64,000 nt of DNA from Pegoplata infirma (taxonomy: Eukaryota; Arthropoda; Insecta; Diptera; Anthomyiidae), in assembly GCA_963921195.1 (NCBI GenBank), contig OY992536.1, forward strand, positions 111,564,778 to 111,628,777, in the 5' to 3' direction. The stretch's first letter is position 1; each line of letters starts with the position of its first letter. This document shows, piece after piece, positions 11,136 to 22,314 of the stretch. Both the position numbers and the translations under genes were made by a program. The notes beneath the pieces are model-generated. The model was not told the DNA's origin and searched no databases. It saw only the letters and a program-made list of their open reading frames with translations.

Positions 11136-12566
11136 TCGTGGCAGATAATTTTAATGTTCACAACTCTTCCTAGATTCTCCATTCAAACCATTCGTATGCG
11201 GTTGGTGATTACGTTAAGTTATTCGCCATCTGCCATAGTTAGCGTATGAACCAAGGCGCTTAACAGGCGTTGGGAATGAACACCAAACTACTCTCGACCT
11301 TTTTCTTACTTCACATTCTGACAAATATGAAGTAAAAACATTTGTACCTCTTGGTAATTCGGATCATTGCACCATTTCCGTATCTTTCTCGTACTCCGAT
11401 CTTCATAACGTTTCGTCAACAGCTACGAAGCGTTCAGTTGTCATATATGATAAGGCCCGTTGGGCTGAGCTCAAAGACTTTTTCCGGCGTTTCAACTGAA
11501 AACTTTGTTTCATTGACGGCAACGCTGACGACGCGGTGAAAATGGTTGAAAATATTATAGTGAATCTCATTTCGGCTAAACCAAGGGATAAATGTTGGTT
11601 TAACCAGACTTGCAGGAATGCAGTCAGATCCGGGTGGGAAGCATTCAGAAATTGACATAACAACAAAAACGCTAATACTGATCTGCTACGCAAACAGGCG
11701 AGATCAGATTGAGAAAAAGCACTTACAATTAGTCGTGAAAAACTTCTTTACTAACAGCGACTTCATGCTAAAGATCTTTCTGCTTCTGTTTACAGTAAGA
11801 GCTTTTAATCGTTTGTTAAAAGAGTCAAGGAAAATGCTAGTTCTTCTACCCCGACTCTTTAAAAAGACGATCAAGTACTCAGTGAACCGGTTGATAAAGC
11901 TTAACTGTTGGCTGGTCTTTTTGCACCCTCTCGAACTCGAGAGGGTACCCCATACTATGCCCAGGATATTTGTCCGTGCTCGTGCAGTTAAAAGGGTTCT
12001 TGCAAATCTTAACGTAAATAAGTTACCGTTCGGGAGCCTTTCCCTAATGTTGAAAGGTTGCCAATGTGCAGCTAATCGCTATAAAAGGTGCAGCTAAAAA
12101 CCTTGATAATTACCGCCCAATCGCAATATTTCCAGCGCTTTTGAAGGTGATAGATAAATTTAAATTGGTAAATTGCCATCTTGTTAGTTGTCTTGAGGCT
12201 AACTTACTTTTAAACGATCGACAGTATAGTTTTCGTAGAACTCATTCTACTGGGGATCTGTTGGCGTTCCTTTCTGAACGTTGGAGTAGGTCCATCCACC
12301 ACTTTGGTGACAGTAAGGTGGTTGGTCTGGATATTTCCAAGGCATTTGATTGTGTGTGGCACGGTGCGCTCATATCTAAGATTAATGCCTTTGGTTTCGG
12401 TAATAATTTCTCTCGATTTATTTCAAGTTTTCTCAGGGATCGTTCTTTACGTTTTGTTATACATGGTTTCTTACCAAATGAGTTTCAGCTTCAGTCAGAG
12501 GTACTGGCAGGTTATGTTCTGTCTCCTACCCTTTTTATAATTTTTCTTAAAAATCCTCTAAATTAG

Positions 12567-12880
12567 GGTTGCCATTTCCATTTTGAGAAAAAGAGGACGT
12601 CAGCATCAAAAAAGGAGGAAATTTGTCGCCAAAAAGAGGACATTTTTTCCCCCACTAAAAAATTTCAGTCCCAATTTCAATAGAAAATTGTAAAAAATAA
12701 CTTACGAAATCATTAATTTTTAATGTTTTCGTAGGTTATTTTTTTGGAATTTGTTGGTAAAAATAACAGAACTATCATTAATTTCGTAGGTTATTTTTTT
12801 TTTAATTTGTTGGTAAAAAAGAATGAAAGAAACGTTATTTTATAACCTTTAATTTTATTTATTTTAGAAAATTTTGCCAA
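12567..12880. mobile_element. Insertion in the LINE, TAGGGTTGCC-terminus fragment
   Basis: The LINE reading frame ends abruptly where TAGGGTTGCCATTTCC begins. What follows is non-coding, with two related blocks around CGTAGGTTATTTTTTT. The terminus looks hAT-like (compare CAGTGTTGCCAT at 51355), but no opposite terminus is visible, so this is a fragment. Confidence 0.5.
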
Positions 12881-13306
12881 CACAGAAAAAAATATGGAGG
12901 AGTCAAATTTTAATAATCACTTGTTTAAATTTAAAAACAAAAATTGAGTAATTTTTTAATTGACGCAATTAAAAATTTACTTAAAAATTTTAAAAACAAT
13001 TTAAGTAAATAATTTAATAAAAATTTAATAGTTTTTTTTATATTTTTTTTAAACTCACATGTAAGTATATGAAAGTTTGTAATCGTCTTTATAAAATTGT
13101 CATATGTTTTTAAGACATAAATATGTTTGGTAAAGTTTGAAAAACAATTTTTTTTTTTTTGTAAAAAAATTTAAAACTTTTTTAAACATTTAAAAAAATA
13201 TAGATAAATTTTGTGTAAATTTTTAATTGTGTCAATTAAAAATTTACTAAAATTTTTTTTCAAACATTTAAAAAATTTTTATTAAAAATTTACTCAATAC
13301 TATTAA
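12881..13306. mobile_element. CACAGAAAA-terminus MITE, truncated copy
   Basis: Begins CACAGAAAAAAATATGGAGG and continues through the same phrases as the MITE at 7508-8155 in opposite orientation, including TTTAAGACATAAATATGTTTGG. Its far terminus is missing where LINE sequence resumes near 13310. It contributes to the interruption of the LINE. Confidence 0.7.
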
Positions 13307-13525
13307 ATCGGTTGTCTAGTAGATCACATCCATTTGTTGTCGATTGTCCTGTTGATCTCACATTGCATTACAGAGAAGGGTCGTTTATCTAGTCGTACTA
13401 GCCGTATCTGGAATAATCTCCCCGCGGAGGTCCTCCCAGATTCTTTCAATGTAGATAAATTCAAGTCATACATTCACAAACATTACTCCCTCTTGCCTCC
13501 TCCTCACAACCTATTTTCCTGATAT

Positions 13526-15361
13526 CAAAAAAATGCACTGCCTTAGTAGGGGCATCCCCCGAGGGTTGGTTCAAATTAAAAAAAGGGTTTACTTGCAATC
13601 ACCACCTTTATCGACTTAAAAGAGATGTTATATGAAAGCCAATCGTCATCAAAATTATTATTTTTTCGTTCTTATATTTAGCATTTAATTAAAAATAATT
13701 CGTTCTAGTTCGAGGTCATTTTTTGTTTCCCATTATGAATTCACATAACTAGTACTGTAGGATATTCTCCCAACAAATAATCATAGAGTTTCCGCTTTTA
13801 ACAATTTTGTAATTTTCAGAAATGAATTTCGGGAATTTTTCAATTTCCCCATAATCAGAATTCTTAAGAAAATTAGGTAATTCTGTTGGTGTCCATTATC
13901 AAATATTCATATTCTCAATTGTTTCAACCCAGTGGGAAAGAAATAAAAGAAATCCATGATTTCGAAATTTTAACAACATTTAATTTTAAATTTACCCACA
14001 CATTTTACTGCAGACAGGTAAAATAGAACAGTAGATTGTGGGAATATGTAAATTGTGGCAATATTTAAAGATCAATATATAAAGGGTTTACAAATAGTAT
14101 ATTGTGGGTTGGCCATACATTTGACTCCTCCAACTCAGAGAGTTCCTGACCGATATCATTAAAAAATTGTGTCTAAACAGCTATCCAATTGCTGCAAATT
14201 TCATCCCGATCATAAGACATCGGTTCCAAAAGTTATGTCACTTGATATGAAAAGCCCCATAAATTTATTTAATATTTTTTTTTTTTTGAAATTAAAATTT
14301 TATTGAACTTCTACAATAATATTTGATCCTTGAAAAAAAAAGTAAAAAATAGTAGGTTTATAAAGGTAATCGATCGGACCCTTTTATTTGTTTCTTCAGG
14401 CTTGTCGTACGCCATAGATGTTAAACTGAAAATATTCTTTCTTATTATTTATTTTAAGGCATAATTGTATCTGTGGTCTTGAAACACATTGTACATATTT
14501 TTATGATTTCGTCGTTCCCATCTGCTTGAAACTTTCTACAAACATGTTGACAAATTTTTATTTTATTTTTATTCTGATTTATTTCTAATTCTTTTATCAC
14601 AGATTAAACAGTATGTGTATTCATTGCTTCTTTTACTTACTGTTGTTATTTATAACATAACTTTTACCTTAAATGTATGTGTGTGTGTATGTCTGTAATT
14701 GTCTTATACAGACACACAAGCACACACACACAGAACCATTCATACGTTATGTGCATCTGACAGTGAATATGAATTTCCTTTTCCAATTTTAAACATTTTC
14801 CGTTTCCTTTGCTTTTCTATACAAATACTTTGAATGTATTTTAAAGTTGTTTCTTTTTTTGTAGTAGTGTTTATAAATTCTTGTTTGTTGAAAAGTGTGT
14901 TGTTGTCGTCATCGTTGTTGTTATTTCTGTGTTTGTTTTATTTCTAAACAATGTTGTGTTGAATTTCAATTAGTTTTAAACATTCAAAAGTTATTTTTCA
15001 ATTTTTTTTTTTATTCCTTTAAAATTTTAAGCCGAGAATGTGTTGAAAATAAAATATGATAATTTTGACACTTAAGTATTACAATTTGTTAGAAAAAAAA
15101 TATATGTTCATTTCAAAAATTGTTTTCGGAGTGTAGACATCACGTATTTTATCAGTAAAGTTTTTTTTTTTTTTTTGGAAATTTATTTTTTGCAAAATGA
15201 TGTAAGAAGTATTCAAAATTTGTTTCTTTGTTAAATGAATGACAAATTACACTGTGCTACAAAAAAAAAAAATAAAAACAAATTTAAATACAGTTTTAAA
15301 ATGCCCTAAATTTTAAGATTATTGTTGAACACCTGTTTGGGTGAGACTTGTATGTCATCAG
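13526..15361. other. Intergenic; repeat arm at 13713-13930 and a CA/GT microsatellite
   Basis: 13713-13930 is a diverged single copy of the arm of the palindrome at 39955-41215 (TTCCCATTATGAATTCACAT, GAATTCTTAAGAAAATTAGG). Around 14670-14735 lie TGTGTGTGTATG and ACACACACACAG runs that could pair as a hairpin. The rest is unassigned AT-rich DNA. Confidence 0.55.
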
Positions 15362-15990
15362 CAATGTTTTATTAAATTTTCTGATTCCGAAACATTTTCC
15401 CAATAAAAAATTATCATTTTTTTAAAAGAAAAATATTCAGGTTCTGAGAAATTTTATTCTATAAAGATATTCTTAAATTTTGAGAAATTTTTCCAATAGA
15501 AAATTCTGAGTCACTTTTTTTAGAGACCAGTTCTCTGATTCTGGGAGTTTTTTTTCTAGATTCTAAGAAATTTTTTGTATAGAAAAGTTTAATGATTTCT
15601 AGATATTTTTCTTTAAATTTAAAGTTTTTTTCTATAGAAAAACTCTCACAATCAGACAAATTTACTATAGACAAATTTTCAGATTGTAAAATATTTTGTC
15701 TATGTAGAGATTCTCTGATACTGAAACATTTTGTAAAGAATATTCTGAGACATTTTTTCTATAGCGAAGTATTCATAGTCCCTCTCCATTGGATCCGACA
15801 TAGGTATGTCAGGGAAAAAGGTGTGAAATTATCTTTCCTCCCTAAACCGAATTCGAAAAAGAAAAAAAGGAAACAAATAATGGTGAAGAACAATGGAAGA
15901 GGAGCAAAAATAAAAGACAGAAAAAATAATTTAATACTGACATTGAGATTTTTAGAATCAAAAAGAAATGTCTGATAGTTTTCTGAGAAC
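15362..15990. repeat. Satellite block with hAT-like GGATCC edge
   Basis: Degenerate TCTGAGACATTTTT / CTATAGAAAA units. Near 15788-15850 is a TTGGATCCGACA edge followed by CCTAAACCGAATTCGAAA, the same phrase that follows the left terminus of the hAT-like element at 35752. It is therefore probably a decayed, inverted relative. A 127-codon ORF over this block is an artefact of the repeat. Confidence 0.6.
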
Positions 15991-16321
15991 CTGAAATTAT
16001 TTCATATTTTTATGGAAATCTGAGAATAAAAAAAAAAATAAATGTTTTTGGTTTCTTTAATTATTCTGCAATTATATTTTCGAGAATTTAAAAATTTATG
16101 AAAAAAAAATTCTTAGAATTTAAAAAATTTAATAGGAAAATGTTTTAGTTAATGCTTTGGAGTCTACGAATGTAAAATTTTTCTCTAGAAAAAAAAAACT
16201 TTTGCTCCAAAAAATCTCGAATTATTTAAAATTGTATATGGGGCATTCCAGGCCAAATCACTCACTTTTAGATCCGACCCCTTTCGATTTATTTTATTTT
16301 TTGGATATGTTTTAGTACTTA

Positions 16322-16902
16322 CAAGGGAAGTATCTCAACCCTTTTGAACCGATTTGCATGAAATGTAAAATATATATTAAAGAGACAATTCTAAGGTTGG
16401 GGTGTCTGGGCTTATCGGCCATATAGGGGATTTAGGTGTTCAAAACATGGGTCACAAAATGGGGGAAAAAAATGTTTTTTTGGATTTTTTAGCCATTTTT
16501 TCTAAGAAACTATATGATGTTTACATAGGAAAAGAAAGGTTTTTCGAATGCCTATCTAACGGTGGCATAACCTGTTAAAAACTCGGCTTCATTAAATATT
16601 TTTTTCATGAAAATGTGTAAATTTTGGGGGGTATTTATATGAAGACATAGACCTACGATGTCTATATGAATACAAAATAAACTTTATTAAATTTAATTCG
16701 ACACGTATTTTTGCTCTAGACGATATTCCTGTTAGTTCGGGAGTTATCGAAATTTTCCCGAAGGTCCACATTGTTCCATAAGGGGACAACAAAATTTTAA
16801 AACACTGATATGGCCGAGACACCACAACCTTAAAATCGTCTCTTTTATATATATTTTAAGTTCTAGGCAAATCGGTTCATAAGGGTTGAGATACTTCCCT
16901 TG
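16322..16902. mobile_element. CAAGGGAAGTATC long-TIR element, 581 bp
   Basis: Inverted termini CAAGGGAAGTATCTCAACCC run for over 100 bp and include a GGTTGGGGTGTC / GACACCACAACC pair. TTAGTA occurs on both sides (16312-16317, 16903-16908), possibly part of a target duplication. It is non-coding and is the simple form of the nest host at 2886-7073. Confidence 0.8.
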
Positions 16903-16950
16903 TTAGTAATCAAAATGGCGATTTTCTCAAAAAAATTAAAAAAATTTAAT

Positions 16951-17983
16951 TATACCCTCCACTCTAGTGATAGAGGGTATATATACGTTTGTCATTCCGT
17001 TTGTAACACCTCGAAATATTGGTCTAGGACCCCATAAAGTATATATATTTATGATCCTCGATCGATTTTAAGTCGATCTAGCGATGTCCGTCCGTCCGTC
17101 CGTCCGTCCGTCCGTCCGCCTGTCTGTCTGTCCGTAGAAAACACGCTAACTTTTGAAAGACTTTACAGAGGCTACTGAAGTTTCGCATATATGTTTGTCA
17201 TTTACCTGGTCAGGTTGGTATTGCAATCCAGCCAAATCGGTCCAGTAGTTCAAAAGTTATGAGCAAAAGAGTAAATTTCGGCAAGGGTGTTTCGCGAATT
17301 TACGAGATAAAAAACACGATAACTTTCGAAATTCAATAATGAGACTACTGAAGCTTGGCAGGTATCTTTGCAGTTCCCCGGGTCTGTTTGGTATTAAATT
17401 TCAGCTCAATCGGTTCAGTGGCTTAAAAGTTATAAGCAAAATCATGAATTTCACATTAGTTTCATCTAAAATGCCACGTGTTTTAACAAGTTTTAAAAAC
17501 ATTGGTGGTAAATAAACAATGCTTTTCAAACTTATTTAATTTTAAAGCAATGCTTTTTAAACTTGTTTAGTTTTAAAAGCATTGGTAACTTAAAAATTAT
17601 ACTCGAAAAAATTTTACACTCATAAAAAATTTTACACTCAAAAAAAATTTTACACTCAAAAAAAAAAAAAATACACAAAAAAAATTCAGTTTTTTTTTTA
17701 CAAAAATGACAATATTTTGTGTACATACGTACGTGCATTCACTAAGAAATATTTTTACAGTAAAAAAAACATTACACTCGAAGAAAAATTTTACACTCAA
17801 AAAAAAATTAGTAACTTTTCTTTAAAAAAAAAATGACAAAAAAAGAGTTTTTTACTCAAAATAAAATATTTCTAATCAAAATTGTTAATTTTTTCACGTT
17901 AAAAAATGTACTACCCTTTAAAAAAAATGCATTGTGGAGGGTATTCATAGATTCGGCAAAGTCGAATTTAACTTTTCTACTTG
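16951..17983 (+). repeat. GTCY-microsatellite interspersed element, full length
   Basis: Starts TATACCCTCC with a self-complementary TAGAGGGTATA. It continues with TTTGTCATTCCGTTTGTAAC, a (GTCC)n/(GTCT)n run at about 17086-17132, and two imperfect blocks on the theme ACACG..AACTTT..GA followed by AATCGGT. It ends GGAGGGTATTCATAGATTCG and ACTTGT. The foldback arm at 27605-27660 lacks it, giving the pre-insertion state. It also holds several ACACTCAAAAAAAATTTT phrases near 17610-17800. Non-coding. Confidence 0.8.
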
Positions 17984-18213
17984 TTTTTAATTGATTTTGA
18001 CCATTAAAAAATATAGATATCATAAAAAAAGTTGGACCAACGTTTTGTTTGTTAAAATATCAACAAAACGTAGTTTTAGAAAAAAAAATATGAACAAATT
18101 ATTCGAAGTAATTATCACTTATTTTTTGACGTTTAAAAATTAAAATCGACTTTTTGAAAAAGTCCCAAAAATTTGATTTTTTTGTAAAAAACTATGAAAA
18201 TTCTACTCTAAAT

Positions 18214-18676
18214 TAGAGATGGGCGCGTGAGTGGATTTTGACTCACACTCATGCAAAAAATAAACGAATCACTCACTAATCACTCACGCAATATTCTTTT
18301 TTACTCACGCTCACTCACTATTCACGTGAGTAATAAAAAAACTAACTCACGCGTGACTCACGCCAGATTAAATCACGCTCACGCGTGAGTCACGAAAAAT
18401 CTACTCACGCAATAAAATTTTCATACCAAAAAAAAAACTCCAAAAAATTTTTTTTAAAAAAATTAAAAAAAAAATTGGGCAAATCAAAAAATCTAATCAC
18501 GCAAACTCACGCAAAAAATAAATGACTCACTCACTAATCACTCACTCAGATTTTTTTTCAACTCACGTGATTGTGAGTGATTTTCATTTCAATCACGTGA
18601 TTGTGAGTGAGCATCACTCACAATCACGCGTGAATCACGTGAATCACGCAAATCACGTGACTAGCGCCCATCTCTA
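18214..18676. mobile_element. hAT-like MITE, TAGAGATGGGCGC termini, 463 bp
   Basis: Exact 13-bp inverted termini TAGAGATGGGCGC, and a perfect 8-bp duplication CTCTAAAT at 18206-18213 and 18677-18684. The interior is built from CACGTGAGT / ACTCACG repeats on both strands, so the whole element can fold. The related arm at about 27846 (CTCTTAATTACGCAAC) shows the unoccupied target. Confidence 0.92.
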
Positions 18677-19130
18677 CTCTAAATTACGCAACTTTTAAGC
18701 TATAATTCGAGATGTGGTCACAATTCTTTATATTTTTTTTCAAATTTTTAAAATTACACATTAAATTTTTTGGCTCTGATTTATTTTATATGGTGCTCCA
18801 AAAAAATTATCCAATTGGTAATCATATGTAAATCTGTTGGTTAATATTTTTTGTTTGTTGTTTGAAGATCGTGATCTTACTAAGAGATTGTAAAATTTTC
18901 TTCTTCTAATTCTCAATGAGGGTAGAGTCAATTTGTCATTTAAATTCCCTTTGCTACTTGAAGTAGAGGATTTTTAAATTTGCTAAATAGCCTGGACAAT
19001 GAAACCTGACAAGTTCCGAAACACGTGTCGACATAGTCTTGCAAATGTGACCAGTATTATTAAATTTAAAACAGAAAAATAATTTTCTTGAAAAATATTC
19101 CATGAGAATATCATAGCTTTAATTAGTTAA

Positions 19131-21171
19131 TCCTTATATCCTTATATATATATAAAAATGACATGTTAGTTTGTTTGTTTGTTTGTGTCGCTTTCAGAAA
19201 AAAACTACTGAACCGATTTAAATGAAATTTGGCATGTAGATAGTACGTTTTCTGGAATGAAAACTGGCACCAATGGCATCTCGATTGGATGCCCCGCCTC
19301 CTTTTACGCCCACTTTTTGTGAATTTCAGATTTTTCAATATATTTGGTTTTTGTACTATATTTGGATGTTTGTTACCGATAAACATGCAATTTGGCATAC
19401 TAATAGGGCGATTTTTGCAAGGAAATATATGCCATCCCGCATCTTGATTGGAAGCCACGCCTCTTCTTACGCCCACTTTTTGTAAATATAAAATCCTTAA
19501 AAAGGGGCGTGGCATCCTTTGGTTTTTCTGTCTGTCTGTCCACAAACAAGGATAAACGGCTAAACCGATTTACATGAAATCTTCACCACAGATAGTACTA
19601 ACTGAGACGGGAACTATAGGCCATAAGAGAGACCGATCGGCTAAGTGGGCGTAAAATGCCACGCCCCTTTGTATTATATTGAACATTATTTCTGCCTTTT
19701 CAGCGATTATACTTAAACGGCTGAACCAATTTTAAAGAAATTTTCACCACATAGAGTACTAATCCAAGCGGGAAATAAAGTTCATAATAGGGCGGCGATC
19801 ACTCAAAGGGGCGGAAATGCCACGCCCCTTTGTACTTCGTTGAAAGTTATTTCTACCTATCCCGTAATCACGCTTAAACGTCTGAACCGTTTTTAATGAA
19901 AATTTCACCACACATAGCACTAACCCAAGCGGGCACTATAGGTTATAATAGGAGGGCAATCTGACGGATGGGCGTAAAAGTCCACGCTTCTTTGTATAAC
20001 ATTGAAAGTTATTTCTGCCAGTTCCGTAATCACTTTTAAACGTCTGAACAGATTTTATTGCAATTTTCAACACAGATAGTACTAACCGAAGCGGGAACAA
20101 TATGCCATATCTGCACGTTATTGGGCAAAGGCGTTTCAAAATGCCGCTCTTTGTATTAATTTCAAATTATTTTGAATGCCATTATAAAGAGCATTTGGAC
20201 AAAGAGGCATTAGTTGCATCGCTCTTTTGTACTATACTAAAAGTTGTTTCTGTCAGTTCCGCAATTACGCATCAACGGCTGAATCAATTAATATGAAATT
20301 TTCGCAACAGATAGTACTAAACGAGGCGGGAACTATAGAACATAAAATGAGCGATCGGACAAAGGGGCATAAAATCGCACGCCCTGTTAAATTTATTGCA
20401 CCTCCTTTCTGCCTTTTTCGCAATCACGCTTATTCGGCTTAACTGCTTTTGAAGAAATTTCCACCGCAGATAGTACTAACCGAGGCAGGAACTATAGGCC
20501 ACAATAGAGTGCGGTTTGACAAAGGGGAGTAAAATCCCACGCTCTTTTGTATTACATTGAAAGTTATTTCTGCCTGTCCCATAATCATGCATTTTAATGG
20601 ATTTTTCACCACGTATAGTACTTCCGAAACGGGAATAATAAACCATAATAGAGCGTGTTTAGACCACGGGGCGTAAGTTGTCACGCCCCTTTGCACCACA
20701 CTGAAAGTTATTTTCTGTCTGTTCCTTATAAGCACCTTAACTGGTTTTAACAAAATTTCAACACATATAGTACTTACTAACCGAGGCGGGAACAATATGC
20801 CATATTAGCGCGTGATTGGGCAAAGGCGTGTTTTTTTGCCAGTTTCGCAATCACGCAAAAATGGCTGAGCCAATTTTTAATAACTGACAAACTGATGCGG
20901 GCCCATATCAGTGTGCGATCGAACAAAGGGACGTAAATTGCCACATTTTCTGCCTATTCGGTTATCACGCTTAAACGTCGAGTACTAAACAAGGCGGGAA
21001 TAATGGGTCATATCGGCGCGCGATAGGACAGAGGTGGTGTAAAGTAATGCGAAATTGAAATTTTCACCAGATGTAGTGCTAACCCAGGATGCAACCATAG
21101 GGCATTACAAACTGTTATTCATTATGTAATATTTTTTTCAACCCGGGCAACGCCGGGTGCGAAACAGCTAG
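19131..21171 (+). mobile_element. Non-autonomous Helitron, 2,041 bp
   Basis: The 5' end TCCTTATATCC and 3' end CAGCTAG are inserted between A (19130) and T (21172), as Helitrons do, with no target duplication. A hairpin-forming CCCGGGCAACGCCGGG lies 11 bp before the CTAG end. The uninterrupted host sequence is present at 29912-30229. No Rep or helicase ORF is visible, so it is non-autonomous. The interior holds roughly eight or nine degenerate units of about 165 bp, with anchors such as CACGCCCCTTTGTA and GAAAGTTATTTCTGCC. ORFs inside are repeat artefacts. Confidence 0.92.
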
Positions 21172-21230
21172 TGAAATAATAAATACCTCGAGCTAGAGTA
21201 AACCTACTCAAAATATTTATATGTAAATCA

Positions 21231-21984
21231 AAACAACCAGCAAAATCAAACGAAAAACAAAAGGTAAACAAAGCTTGCAGCTTTCCCAAATGGCATTTGT
21301 AAAACTAACACCACCTTTAAAAGTCAAAAACAACTGACTTATGCATAGTCTTTATAAATATAAGTTTTCGGGTTGAATACCCCATACATGGTTTACACCC
21401 GCAAATAGTCCATATATATGAGCAAGGGGAGGACTTTGATCATAGAACAGCATAAACAAAATATCTTTGCGAATCAAAGAATTTGCTTTAAAATGGCATC
21501 GATTCGTTAGTGCATATTTTTGCATATTTTGCTTACAATGCATATTTTGCTATTATTTCGCTATAAATGCATATTTTTAGGTCATATTTTGTATAAATTT
21601 TCGTTTTTTAGCTATTTTTTATTTTTTTTAAGCTATTTTTAAGATTTTTTTATACTTTTTTTTTGTATTAAAGCAATTAATATTTTTTTTTTTTTTATTT
21701 ATTTTTTAATAACAATTTATACACACTGTATATATGTATGTATATCAAGTCTTACAACGCGAGACTGAATTTAAATGTTGTCTTTTTTTAATAAAAGTAA
21801 AAAACAGGTCGATATTTTATGGTTTTAAGTGCATATTTTAAGATTTTTAGTGCATATTTCACGACTTTTTAGTGCATATTTTAGGCGCCTAAAACATAGT
21901 TTTTTAGTGCATGAAGGTCCTGTCCCTGTATATGAGCATTTGCAACAACAACTAGCATATGGTATTATCCAACGGGTAATCATA
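21231..21984. other. Intergenic host of a hAT-like MITE
   Basis: Apart from the MITE at 21423-21928 no feature is recognised. A short stretch either side of that MITE reads as an open frame (YEHLQQQLAYGIIQRV) faintly like retroelement pol, but it is too short to call. Confidence 0.4.
21423..21928. mobile_element. hAT-like MITE with GCATATTTT-rich interior, 506 bp
   Basis: Imperfect inverted termini (CAAGGGGAGGACTTT and CAGGGACAGGACCTT) with a perfect 8-bp duplication TATATGAG at 21415-21422 and 21929-21936. The interior repeats GTGCATATTTT and shares GGCATCGATTYGTTAG with the MITE at 38-745, so the two are relatives with diverged ends. Confidence 0.82.
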
Positions 21985-22314
21985 CACAGAACAAATTTTG
22001 TGCATAAATAGTATGAACTGCTTTCATTGAATTCAGTTTGTAATATGTATGAATAAATTACTACTATGTATGAAGAAATTCAAAAATTTAAAAATTTTAA
22101 AAATCAAAGTAGCTTGAAGAAATTTGTATAAATTTTATTTTTTCTTTGACCATAAAATATAAAAAATTTTGTAAATTTCTTTTTTAAAACGCGAATTATT
22201 CATTTAATTAAAAAAAAGTAATACTAATTTGTACGCAAATAACACCGCGATTAGTACCGCTCATTGTGTTTAAATAAATAACCGATACCAGTTTAAATAA
22301 AAAGTAAGTGGATT

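Larger units (their letters stand above)
11136..13525 (+). pseudogene. Decayed non-LTR retrotransposon (endonuclease-RT)
   Basis: Fragments of one LINE polyprotein appear in order on the plus strand in changing frames. A GDFN-like endonuclease motif (read as ADNFNVH) is near 11141. An endonuclease end with NSDHCTISV follows near 11357-11390. A linker with CWFNQTCRNAVRSGWEAF is near 11590-11645. An RT segment at 12098-12566 contains NYRPIAIFP and the catalytic LDISKAFD. After an interruption at about 12567-13306, a C-terminal stretch at 13310-13522 contains SRIWNNLPAEVLPDSFNVDKF and a stop. Several stops and frameshifts are present. The YADD box and thumb are missing, so it is dead. It resembles the jockey/CR1 group, with the exact family uncertain. 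Confidence 0.85.
16237..18870 (+). repeat. Interrupted copy of one arm of the ATATGGGGCATTCC foldback repeat
   Basis: From ATATGGGGCATTCC at 16237 the sequence follows the left arm of the foldback at 27451, including ACCCCTTTCGATTTATT, AAAATGGCGATTTTCTC, ATAATTCGAGATGTG and TTGGCTCTGATTTATTT. It is broken by three insertions: 16322-16902, 16951-17983 and 18214-18676. The uninterrupted arm at 27451-27990 gives the ancestral arrangement for the last two. About 65 bp of arm sequence is lost at the first. Confidence 0.8.

Noticed and set aside
15592..15975. 127-codon frame on the plus strand
   Set aside because: It spans degenerate satellite and a hAT-like edge; the protein mirrors the repeat and resembles nothing known.
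19123..20795. Several 60-140 codon frames on both strands across 19.1-20.8 kb
   Set aside because: They lie inside the repeat units of the Helitron, change frame with each unit and show no family motif.
21900..21984. Short frame YEHLQQQLAYGIIQRV suggesting a retroelement pol fragment
   Set aside because: Only about 17 residues and no neighbouring pol motif; too short to support.
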